A stretch of DNA of 64,000 nucleotides from Fulvia fulva (lineage: Eukaryota; Ascomycota; Dothideomycetes; Mycosphaerellales; Mycosphaerellaceae), in assembly GCF_020509005.1 (NCBI RefSeq), contig NC_063019.1:3038001-3102000 (forward strand), read 5' to 3'. The notes under the pieces were generated by a model. That model had not been told where the DNA came from, made no database searches, and saw nothing but the letters and a program-made list of their open reading frames with translations. A program made the translations under genes and the position numbers. The first letter of the stretch is position 1. Each line of letters begins with the position of its first letter. This document shows positions 47,053 to 56,463 of this stretch, piece after piece.

Positions 47053-47605
47053 TCAATAACCCCCCCCCCCAAGCACCCTCTTCATATTCCCCACCACCTT
47101 CTCACTCATCCTCTCAATAGCCTCATCACTAAAACTCCCAATCTCACCCGGCTTGATCAACAAATCGCCCTCCTTCTGCGGCGCCCAATACCAGCACACT
47201 CCACTCTCCTCATTACCCGCGCTCTCCCTCACCTCTTGGAGTACAGGCCATTGGAATCCCTTGCCAAAGATAATGTGGCGAGGGAGGCGGGAGAAGTTGC
47301 CTGTTGATACCCCGGTGGTGTCGGGGATGGTCGGGGAGGCGCCGGACATGACCAGGGCTAGTTCGCGTTTGGCCAGGGTTATGTCGGAGACGAAGTGGAT
47401 TACTGGAGGGAGGGGTGTTAGATATGGGGGGTGGTGGAGAGGGAGGTTAGAGGGGCGTACCTTCGTATTCTGGCTTCAACTTGCGGGAGACGAAGTTTCC
47501 GAACCGAGCGGTCAGGCCGATGAGCATGATGGGAGTGGGCTCTGTTACTACCATGGTGGCCAGTGGCTGGGTCTCTGTCACTGTCTGTGTCATTGTGGTC
47601 GCCAT
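47053..47605 (-). CDS. Small cluster-associated protein of unknown function (copy B)
   Basis: Exon 1 (47461-47605) and exon 2 (47053-47402) join in phase across a 58-bp intron, giving 164 aa. The start at 47605 (MATTMTQTV) was preferred over an upstream in-frame ATG at 47695. It begins with a hydrophobic strand (PIMLIGLTARFGNFVSRKLK), then PRHIIFGKGFQWPVLQEVRE, VCWYWAPQKEGDLL and a C-terminal amphipathic helix (FSDEAIERMSEKVVGNMKRV). This layout and the PRH[VI][VI]xGKGF and WYW[TA]P motifs match the protein at 19939-20653, so the two are homologues. The C-terminus is encoded by a run of 11 C/G bases (47060-47070), so its exact length is uncertain. Function is unknown. Confidence 0.75.
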
Positions 47606-48083
47606 TGTGTGGATAGGATGTGTTGCTTGTGAAGGGATCTGTCTAGAGCCTCGCGAAGTCTTCGTACGTCGTTGCTTGGGGTGTCGTGCTGTCACTTGCC
47701 ATGACGCTCATCATCGCTCCACGGGGACCTGCTACACCGTCAGGTGGTGATCGTATTGCGAGGGTTCCCGACTGGGTCCGCCGAAAGACGTTAGCATCGA
47801 TGAGCGGGTTGCCGAATATTGTGGCGTTTCGCCGACTGTCATGCAGGGGTGAAGGAGCGCTTGCTGGCTCCGCCGTCGTCGACAACAGAGCAGTCGACAT
47901 CTATGCCATTGATAATGTTGCAGCAGAGAGCGTACTTATGGTTGTGCATAGGTCGTGATACAAGGGTTCGATCTACTGCCGCTTCTGACGCTTATCAAAT
48001 ACAGTCTCTGTCAATTACCATCACGTCATGCAGTCATGCATATATCCAAGTTCCGTGTCTCATGCCTGTGCTCATGCCTGTGC
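47606..48083. other. Intergenic region upstream of copy B
   Basis: 478 bp holding the promoter of the small gene and the 3' end of the efflux MFS. No gene was supported. Confidence 0.5.
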
Positions 48084-49977
48084 TCACTTCTTGGCGTTCC
48101 TCTCAGCCGCTCTCGCCTCTGCGTTCGCCCTCTCTGCTTCCAGACCAGTCTTCGTCTCCTCATGCTCGCTTGTTACTGCTTTCCTCTTGATGAAAAAGCT
48201 GGTCACAAGAGCAGCCGCCGAGACCGAGCAGAACAGAATCCACATCGGTTGTAGCGAATTGGCTACGACCTGTCGCACTACATCTTTCTGCTCTTTTGGA
48301 AGTGTGTTGATGATCATCGCGCTAGCGCCAATGTCACCCGCCAGTGCCGTAGCTTGCTGGGTCCCACAGCAGCGGTGAGTTGAGGTTGGTTCTTGATGAG
48401 CTGGTTTGAGTACACCACGCCACCTAGGACGACTCCGACCGATGCACCAAGCGATCGTAGGAATCCAAGTGTGGCAGTCGCAGTGCCGAGATCACGCGGG
48501 TTGATGTGTGCTTGCAACGCCACAATTGGTGCTTGGAAGAGTGGGCCGTTACCTGCGATGTGGTTAGCATATATCTTGTGTTCCAAAGATATTTCACATT
48601 ACTCACCAAATGCAGCCACCATTTGTGACAGGATCAACTCAGCCCATCCAGTCTTGGCGTCGAAGTCGATGAACAAGCCGAACCCAAGTACCATCAGGAC
48701 CAGTCCAAACCAAATGGCTGGGAGGTATTGTCCAGTCTTGCCGACGAAAGCGCCCGTAGACACAGCACCGACACCGATGAAGACAGTCGTTGGAAGGAGA
48801 TACACTCCTGACAGGATCGGGGTGGTGCCGCGCACTGTTTGGAAGTATAGTGGAAGATAGTATGTGCCCGCAATGAATGCGAGCGCATGTAGGAATACCA
48901 CGCAAAGCGTGGCGCCGTTGGTGATCGAGTTGAAGATGGCCTACACAAAGCATGCCAGTGTCTGGGCGTGGAATCCAAATTGCGACTCAGAGGGCAGCTC
49001 ACCAGCGGCATGATGGGATACTTCGCGCCTCGCCATTGCCAGGTCAAGAATAGGGCAAAGGTGAAGATACCGAAGATGATCAAACACAACACTTTCGCAG
49101 AGTCCCATGGAGCAGAGACGCCACCCTCCTGCAAGCCCAAAAGGAACATGACAGTAGCGCCCACGACCAGAAGCGTGCCTAACCAATCGATCGCCTTCAA
49201 GCCGTCAAGAATCGGGGTGCGCGGAGTCTGCAAGTTGAGGAAGAACACCAGCAGAACAAAAGCCACACCATCGATGGGGAGGTTGATCCAGAAGCACCAA
49301 CGCCAAGAAGCCTTCTGCGTAAGGACGCCGCCGAGAATCGGACCCAAAGACGAAGCAATAGCCCAGGTAGCACCGACAAGCCCATAGAAGCCACCTCGAA
49401 CGCGCAGTGGGAAGAGATCGCCAATGACGACATTCACAAGGCAGATCAGTCCACCCGCTCCCAGGCCTTGAATCACACGGGCTACAATAAGCATGGCGAT
49501 ATTCTTCGAAAGTGCTGCAATCAGCGAGCCCACGATGAAGACTATATTGGCGGCCAGCAGCATCGGCTTGCGTCCAAAGATGTCACTCGTCTTCGCCCAG
49601 ATCGGTGTAGAAGCTGCATTGGCGAGAAGGTAGGCGGAGCCGATCCATGTGTAGCCTGCGGATGAGTTGAAGTGCTCTGAGATTGTAGGGAGCGCTGTGG
49701 TGATGATGGTGGCGTCGATAGCGGCGAGGAAGACGGCCAGACATAATGCGAGCATGATGATAGCAACCTGGGCTTTGGATCGTCCGCCGATTTTGCCATC
49801 TTTCTTGTCTTCTTCGACTTCTTCCTTGGTCTCGTCGGAGGCAGTGCCGTTCTCGATGCTGGTCTGGTCTGAGTCGTCTATCTCCTCCTTGCGAGTCGAG
49901 CTTGGGGAAGGCGAGTGCTCATCATGGTCTTTGTGATCGTCATCCGACTGGTGGGATACTCGTCTTGAGAGCACCAT
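48084..49977 (-). CDS. CFP: 14-TM MFS drug-efflux transporter (DHA2 type, CFP-like), 1-nt frameshift near 3' end
   Basis: Exons 49003-49977, 48607-48940 and 48084-48552 have introns of 62 and 54 bp. The hydrophilic acidic N-terminus (about 85 residues) is followed by ALCLAVFLAAIDATIITTALP, the DHA2 first-helix motif. YTWIGSAYLLANAASTPIWAKTS, FGRKPMLLAANIVF, RVIQGLGAGG and WRWCFWINLPIDG follow. In the last exon the frame starts with GNGPLFQAPIVALQAHIN and AVGP near 48366. It then needs a -1 shift to continue as ATALAGDIGASAMIINTLPK, helix 14 and a Glu/Arg/Ala-rich tail ending at 48084. The exon is one base short of a whole number of codons, pointing to one missing base in a C run near 48361-48370. 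An intact protein would be about 592 aa. Family and position match the cercosporin facilitator protein, a self-protection exporter. Confidence 0.82.
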
Positions 49978-50752
49978 CGCTGCTATGGGTTGGAAGCAGT
50001 GCTGTGAATGCAATGGAGAGGTTGAACGATGCTGCTGTGAAACCAGAAGAGCAGCTGAGGAAGGATTGCACTGTGCCTCTTTTCGTTGCGACTTACATCC
50101 ACGACCGGGAACTGTGTACATGTATGTATCTCTGTTGGGGCTAGGCTGCGGCAACCTATTAATGTCCGCGCCATCACGCACACTCGAGTTGCCGTTCAGG
50201 AACGAACTCTATTGGCTGCATCGAGATCGATGCGGGAAACGCAGTGAATGTCTTCTGACGTCGCTGTAGCGAAGGTATGGTAGGTACCAGATCATTCATG
50301 GGACAGTGTGTGTTCATCTGAGTTCTGCGCCGCAGGACCACCACGTGCGATGCATCGTGATGGGCATTGGTGGCGGGGACGTGGTGAGTCTCCAGCGCAG
50401 ACGGCCAATACACTACCGCTCGATCCTTCGAGTTCTTAGAGGAAGATGATGAGATCAGAGATCCAGCAGTCTGCTGTCACGGTGAGAAGCGCCTTCGTCG
50501 AGGCTATGGGGAGTGGCATGGTCTTCTGGACCGTCGTGACATTCCCCTGCGTTCGTAGTCAAAGCACTGGCCAGTGACTTGTGCATAGTAGCCATGTCCG
50601 AGTGTCGATGTCATAACATTCTGATGAACATGAGAGTGCTAAGATGATGCTTGTAAAAGTGCGTGAATTGGAGAAAGAGCACCCATGTTTCGTTTCTCCG
50701 TATTACTAAGCACTAACACCACAACCTCATCGCCTATCCTCGTACCAACACC
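49978..50752. other. Intergenic region, probable right edge of the cluster
   Basis: 775 bp between the efflux-MFS start and the 3' end of the reductase gene. No gene was supported. Confidence 0.5.
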
Positions 50753-52996
50753 TTACCACGAATACGCATCAACCGACAACTCCAACACCGTCTTCCCAGC
50801 CTTACCCGCCTCGATAACCTCCACCCTCGCATCATCACACAACCCATTAGGCCCACAAAGCACCACCCCCACCTTCTCCCACCCCGACTCCACCTCGTGC
50901 TGCAAGATCCTCGCAAAGTCCAGCCTCGCGCCAATCTTGATATCCTTCTCTGGCACATCTGCTAGCACATCACTTAAAGACTCCACCAAGCTTCGCGAGG
51001 ACTCTGTGACGCTCCATGCCAGTTTGACGTTGGAGTGTGTGCGCAGCCATGGCAGAAGGCCGGAGATGCCGATGGCGCCACCGATGAGGAGTAGCCGATC
51101 GGTGCGGAGGACGCTTTTGTATTTGTTGTTGTGGTAGGGCCCGTCGAGGAGGGTTAGGAGGTTGGTGTTGGCTTTGAGGAGTCTTGTGGTGCCTTTGGAC
51201 TTTCGGACGAAGAGGGTGATGCCGGCGCCAGGGTTGATGATCTTCGCAGGTGTGCTGCGAGGTTTTCTGACGCTCATGTCCGACTCGCTGCCGCTGCTGG
51301 GGAGGGCTTCAGGGGCCTTCTCCGAGTTGCCGTCGGAGTCGCTCTCGCTGGTGGGGAGGAGCTCCGTCACGAGTGGAGTCTGTCTGTCCGCGCCACCAAA
51401 GCCATGCGCTTTCTCCATGTCATGGCTTGGGTCACTTTGACGTGGTTGCAGAAGGGAAGTCGAGACCCATGAGAAGGGATGATTCTCCCATGGTCGAAGA
51501 GGGTTCAGAGTAGGAAAGTGGACGTAGAGGTGTTTGCCTGGCTCCGGGATCCATCGAACACCTCGAATGTCGATTCGGACAATGTCGTTGCCGATCTCGG
51601 TGACGTTGGCTCTACGGACGCCGTTGGAGGCCAGGCGGGCGAGACGTAGCAAACGGTCGAAGCCCCATGCCCCTATGGCAATGTATACCCAGTCTTGTGC
51701 GACATTGTAGTAGCGAGCAATACCGTATGGGATCAACCTACAAGAGGAAGGTGTTGGTAATAGCGCAATGCTAGTCACCCTTGAGAAACGTACCAAACGT
51801 GATAATAGCAGCCGACTAAGAGCACAGCAGCCAGCACAACATGTGTCACGATGAACATGTTGTAAGACCATTGGCGAATCTTCGTGCCGCTGACCAAGAT
51901 AATGGCAATAGTCAGGACCGTGGCCACAAATCCCCATATCCAGAACTGCATAGTATGGAGACCATATAGACCTGAGTAAGCGCCCGTCCTGACGGTCCAT
52001 GCCCAGGCAAGGATGGAGTGAAGCACAGCAAGCAAGAGCCACAGGCGTGACAGCCAGCGGTGCATCAGTAGGAATGTTGCGTGGCTCTATTCGCTAAGAT
52101 ACAGCACTGGACTGTTCCTTCCTGCGAACATGAAGACAACCGCGAGTATCGCGCAGCCAAGCAGTCCGGTGCGTCGCATGACCCAGTTGAGTACGGCGTC
52201 GTAGACGTTTGGGCCCACGGAGTTTGGCCAGCCAGCGAACTTGTAGCTAGGACCCATGAAGATTACTGTCAAGGCGAATCCGAGGAAGATGTAGATGCTT
52301 TGGCCCAGAGTTGGCACGTTGCCGAAGAACCAGGGATGCAGCTGCATGTGGCGTCTTCCAAACAATGGCGGGTATACAAGGTGAAGTCTTGCCCAGTTGA
52401 TCACGGGTCGTACACCCGGGATGAAGGTTGCGCATGTCGTCAAGATTGGGAAGAGCATGAGAACGAGCATCAACGCAAAGCTGGTGTCATGTCAGCAGTG
52501 GCAAGAACACGACCTCGAACGATACGTACCCATATCTTGCCTGAGCTTTCACCGCAGGAACCTCACTCTCATTCGCGACCAACTGAAATCGGTAGGCAGT
52601 GTCGTCCACAAGCGTGGTGGTGCTCAAGGCGTGTCCAGGCTCAATAACCTGCGTCACAGTACCATTGATCTTGTCCAGAGCCTCTGTGTAGGCCCATTTC
52701 GGAGTCGCCAGAACTTTCTTGCCATTGACCGCTGTAGCGGGCTCAGCAGGCGTAGCACCTTCCCACCAAGTCTCCAGCTGCGATGTCTTGAGCTTCGCGT
52801 ACTCGCAACGCATCTTCAGGCAGTATGCGGGGGTGGTGAGGTAGAACGAATCGTTGGCGTAGCAGTCTGGGGTGGTGACCACGTGGGCGTTGAGACCGAG
52901 TGTGCTGTAGCTCTCCACAGATGAGCACTCCAGCGAATTCTGAGCCAATGTTCGAGCACATGCCACTGCGCAGATTGGAAAGCCAGCAAACGCCAC
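50753..52996 (-). CDS. Ferric-chelate reductase-like (FRE/NOX family), interrupted by in-frame TAG
   Basis: Exons 52530-52996, 51794-52480 and 50753-51737 (introns of 49 and 56 bp, in phase) make a 713-codon frame. The extracytosolic N-terminus starts FAGFPICAVACARTLAQNSL and is Cys-containing. Several membrane helices with haem-type His follow (RLHLVYPPLFGRRH, then HRWLSRLWLLLAVLHS and TYVV-like MFIVTHVVLAAVLLVGCYYH). The FAD motif HPFSWVS, the NADPH motif LLIGGAIGISGLLPW and the C-terminal LCGPNGLCDDARVEV complete the family set. A TAG (52087-52089) interrupts LYLSE-stop-SHATFLLMHRW where the family has Trp. No in-frame ATG precedes FAGFPIC: the nearest in-frame ATG is cut by TGA, and a signal-like MTFTLFL reads one frame off. 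The gene is probably inactive, or the sequence has errors. Whether it belongs to the cluster is unclear. Confidence 0.75.
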
Positions 52997-53621
52997 CGAG
53001 GAAGAGCGTGAAAGTCATCGAGCAGCCATTGCTCTGATCAAGCTGCCTGCGCGAGTACCGGTCAATCATGCCAACTATGGACCCACGCCTGTGGTTGAGT
53101 GCATGGACAGTGCACCATACAGACAACAAGACATCACCAAAGAAGAGTTCAAGAACTACTACCAGAAGCGACAGCAGCAGAGCGAGTGGTTCAGTCCCAG
53201 CTGGGCACGTCATCGAATGTCATGTATTGGGATCAAGGAGCAGCCAGCTTGGCAGTTTGACTTTGAGATCTCTAACAAGACTGCGCATCCTCTGCTGATA
53301 ATTGGCAACACGCATGACACAGTGACTCCAATCGCCAATGCGAGGAAGGTGTCCACGCTGTTCCCTGGCTCGGTCATGCTTCAGCAAGATTCTGAGGGTC
53401 ACTGTTCTCATGCTATGCCTTCGACATGTACTGCGAAGCATGTGCGCAGGTATTTCCAGGCTGGAGAGCTGCCGAAATTGGGCTCTGTCTGTCAGCCGGA
53501 CTATATGCCTTTCATCGGTCAGAATCCGGAGACTCGGTCCACCTCGTCTGCTGATCCTGCCACCGACGAGCGACTGCGTCATGCACTGGAAACGCTATCT
53601 GAACCATGGCTAACAGTATGA
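52944..53621 (+). pseudogene. C-terminal fragment of a TAP-like alpha/beta hydrolase
   Basis: The frame is open from 52944 to 53621, but only about 200 codons are recognisable. They correspond to the C-terminal half of secreted tripeptidyl-aminopeptidase-like (S33) hydrolases: HANYGPTPVVECMDSAPYRQ, then PLLIIGNTHDTVTPIANARK with the catalytic Asp, and EGHCSHAMPSTCTAKHVRRY with the catalytic His. The N-terminal half with the GxSxG nucleophile is absent; upstream sequence belongs to the reductase gene on the other strand. So the gene is beheaded, and the junction lies at about 52950-53020, right where the reductase also loses its normal 5' end. Confidence 0.65.
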
Positions 53622-53744
53622 GCTTGGTCTTGTGCTCAGAGCTTCCACGCTTTGATGCCCAGCGCACCATCGGCTTCCATTCAGGGAACGGGTACCCCTT
53701 CATAAATCGCACCCTTGCTGTGCCTCCGCTGCAGTGCCATCGTC

Positions 53745-53981
53745 ATGATGACTGCTCTCGAACAGAAGCCACACCTTCTCACTCGCCCACGAGATCTTCG
53801 CGATTTGATATGGGAATACAGCTGCGCTGGCGTCGAAGTACGAGTGCAAAGGGAGCCAACAGCCATATCTTCGACAGGACGAAAGCTCGCATCGAGTATG
53901 ACCGATAGTGCTCGGAACAGCGAGGTCAACACACAGTTCGAAGGACATCCGATTTTCAGAGTTCGTGTATGTCATAACTGA
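53745..53981 (+). CDS. Possible small F-box/2EXR-like protein or remnant
   Basis: A short frame (78 aa) contains HLLTRPRDLRDLIWEYSCAG, which resembles the L-x-x-LP-x-E[LI]R-x-x-[IV][WY]EY opening motif common in fungal 2EXR/F-box-like proteins. It ends soon afterwards; continuation through an intron near 53970 was not convincing. It may be a fragment of a larger family member. No function is assigned. Confidence 0.3.
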   Translation: MMTALEQKPHLLTRPRDLRDLIWEYSCAGVEVRVQREPTAISSTGRKLASSMTDSARNSEVNTQFEGHPIFRVRVCHN

Positions 53982-54439
53982 CCGACAGCTCGTACTTTTG
54001 CGCACATGGCGATGCCCACGTTGCTCGCTGATTCGAACAAATACACGCCAACGTATAGTCAGCTCGAATGGGCATCACAGCACGAATGGCCACGGCCATT
54101 GATATCCATTCCTTCAAGCATGAGGTTCAACATGAAGATCTTTCGAACGACTTGGCGTACCAAGCCCTACTTGGCAACGCAACTTGACGCAGATCGAGGC
54201 TCATCTTTACCTATACCGAGACAGTAGGCGAGGAATATAGAGGGAAGAAGCGAAAGTCTCCGTCCGGTCCTTGGCTGCTGCTATACAGATGCGACCTCCC
54301 GGATTAGGCAAATTGCCTTGAAGGTTGTATGGTCAGGTCTGCGTATAATAGGACTACTCTCTGTCGTTACGTTGTCACTATTGATTCGCCCGATCACACA
54401 ACACTTCTCGATTTTCACCACTTCAGACACACTACCGGA
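53982..54439. other. Intergenic region
   Basis: About 460 bp without a supportable gene, upstream of the small secreted-protein gene. Confidence 0.45.
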
Positions 54440-54975
54440 ATGAAGGTTGGCGTCATTCATCAATCTAGCAGCATACATCAAAATAACCTACCCATCCGCA
54501 GCTCACCACCCTCACCACCACCCTCCTAACCCTCCTCACCACCACGACAACCGCCACCCCCACAACCTCCAAACGCTCCGGCACACCCCTCTCCCAATCC
54601 GAAGCCGCCCGCCGCCCCACCTCCGCCGGCATCACCTCCGTCTCCTCCGGCAGCTGCACAGACCGCACCAACAGTCGCTACACCTCCTACCAAGGTCTCC
54701 TCTCCGGCACCGTCTCCGGCGCCATCACCCTAAAGGGCGCCTGCAACTGCGAGTTGGTTATCACCGGCGGGACTGAGACCGGCCACGCTTCCGGGACGTA
54801 CAGCCATGCCAATGGGTATAAGCTGGATTTCAGGAAGAATGCTGCGCTGAATGGGTATATCACCGGGAGTTTTGAGAGGATTGCGAATAGGGGGGATGGG
54901 TATCCGCAGTGGAGGGCGGCGAGTGGGAATGTTTATTGTGATGAGGGGGATCATTGGGATGTTTTGTATTATTAG
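54440..54975 (+). CDS. Small secreted protein with SH-x2-G-x3-D motif (possible DD-peptidase-fold)
   Basis: A two-codon first exon (ATG AAG, 54440-54445) followed by a 56-bp intron (54446-54501, GTTGGC to CGCAG) joins in frame to 54502-54975, giving 159 aa. Splicing yields a signal peptide (MKLTTLTTTLLTLLTTTTTA) and a Lys-Arg site (TTSKRSG); without it no plausible start exists. The mature part has three Cys and the segment TETGHASGTYSHANGYKLDF, ending GDHWDVLYY. The SH..GY..D and HW elements resemble the zinc ligands of M15/hedgehog-type DD-peptidases, but the match is short and the function is tentative. The donor site is weak, so the intron needs confirmation. Confidence 0.55.
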
Positions 54976-55106
54976 ATGAGATGTGGGTCTGGTGTGTGCG
55001 TACAACAATAAAGAATCAAGGACGGTACAACCGTATCATGCTCTCCCTCCTCTTGTATTTCCTCCCCACAGAACCGCTGTGTGACGAGCTAGAACCGTAG
55101 ACATCA

Positions 55107-55832
55107 CTAGTAGTAATCACAATGCACCACATCATCCAAAATCAACACCGTAAACAACTTCAACTCACTCGTAACACTGAACGTGACTCTACGCAACTTG
55201 CTGAAGCCCTTAAACTCCACAAACTTCATCGCCGCCGGTGCCACTCGACCAGGATCGTAAGCATGCTTCACCTGCTTTACTTGCTTCCCGCTCGCATCGT
55301 ACCCAGTAACAGTGAGCTCACACGCCCTCGGCGTATCCCCCGCCTTTGGCGAGAGCGTAACGCAAGCGAAAGATACCGAGTTGAGATCGAAGGCCTTAGT
55401 CTTGTCCGCGGCTGTGATGGAGCTGGAGGGAAAGACGCCGTACTGGCCGAAATCGCGACAGGTCTCGAGGGGGCTGTTGCCGATGGCGTTGGGTTTCGAT
55501 GGGGTGATGAGTGGGGATTTGGACACGTCCTAGGTAGCGAGAATTGTGAGAGGTGGTTGTAGTGATGTGTGGACAGAGGAAGAGCAGCTTACTCCGAGTC
55601 CGAAGCCTTGGTATTTGAGGCCGTGGTAGGTACCGGGTGAGTTGAGTTGCGGAAGATTGCCGTCGGCTTTGAGGTCGTCGAAGTAGGGGGTTCATTAGCA
55701 TTGATTTTGTACCGGTGTGTGGTTGCAATGGAAGGAGAGGTGTACTCCATCTTTGGAGGGCGTGCACTCCCCAGAAGTGGTTGTTGCTGCGACGGTGAGT
55801 GTGAAGAGCGAGAAGAGGCTGTAGAGAGCCAT
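55107..55832 (-). CDS. Small secreted protein, unknown function, with problematic first intron
   Basis: The start at 55832 gives a signal peptide (MALYSLFSLFTLTVAATTTS). The last exon (55107-55529) follows a clean 63-bp intron (55530-55592) and encodes a beta-rich domain with Cys pairs (LETCRDFGQYGVFP, SVSFACVTLSPKAGDTPRAC, FTVLILDDVVHCDYY). The middle exon reads FDDLKADGNLPQLNSPGTYH, typical of secreted FDDL-type fungal proteins. Between exon 1 and this exon the frame has TAA TGA, with a tgctaatg branch-like site, so an intron is expected. A donor GTACAC (exon DG end) and an acceptor just before TTCGACGAC fit phase and length (63 bp), but the acceptor dinucleotide is AC, not AG. Either splicing is non-canonical or the site is mutated or miscalled. 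Confidence 0.6.
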
Positions 55833-56463
55833 AGTGAAGGCGATGCATTTCGAGTTGCTCTCAATGCTTCGAGGTTTTATATCATGAGCCAAGCATATAG
55901 TCGATCTGGTCACTATGCATCACATCCTGTAGCTTCTAGCCTACGAAGCCCGAGAGTCGCAATGAAGCCGAGAGCTTTTCGTCTTGATCTGACCATCTTC
56001 CACGTACGTACACATTACCATCAACGCCACAACCCTCCAGACTTCCCTATTGGAGCTAGTCCGAGGTTCTGCGAGAGACATGGGCTTGGCACATGGATCT
56101 AGCTGTGAGCCACCATGTGATCTAAGGTCCATATAAGACGTATAGAAAGCTAGCAGCCACGTCGTGGGTTGGTTGGCAGCATTCCATTACCATCAGACTC
56201 ACTTGACTCATGCTTGGAGCTGCGTGTGTGACAAGCCACGCCGCTCGGAGTCGTTCGATTACTTTGTTTGGAGACGGCCACCTCTTCGCTCGTCGTCGAG
56301 AAGCTCCACGAGCTGCGGGGTGCTTCGCGCTGTCTCGCGCTGATAGATTGATGCGGTGATTGGTTGCTCTCGCGTCTGGTGGCATAACAAATGCGGCGTA
56401 AGATATATGGCAGATCGAGGCATGCTCAACTGCGTATCACATCGGCATCGCTCGACTCCTTCT
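55833..56463. other. Intergenic region
   Basis: About 630 bp, upstream of the secreted-protein gene and downstream of the dehydrogenase gene. No gene was supported. Confidence 0.5.

Noticed and set aside
52080..52095. Repeat-induced point mutation (RIP) as the cause of the stop codons
   Set aside because: Only the reductase TAG is in a CpA context; the oxygenase TGA is not, and neither gene is AT-enriched or repeated in the window.
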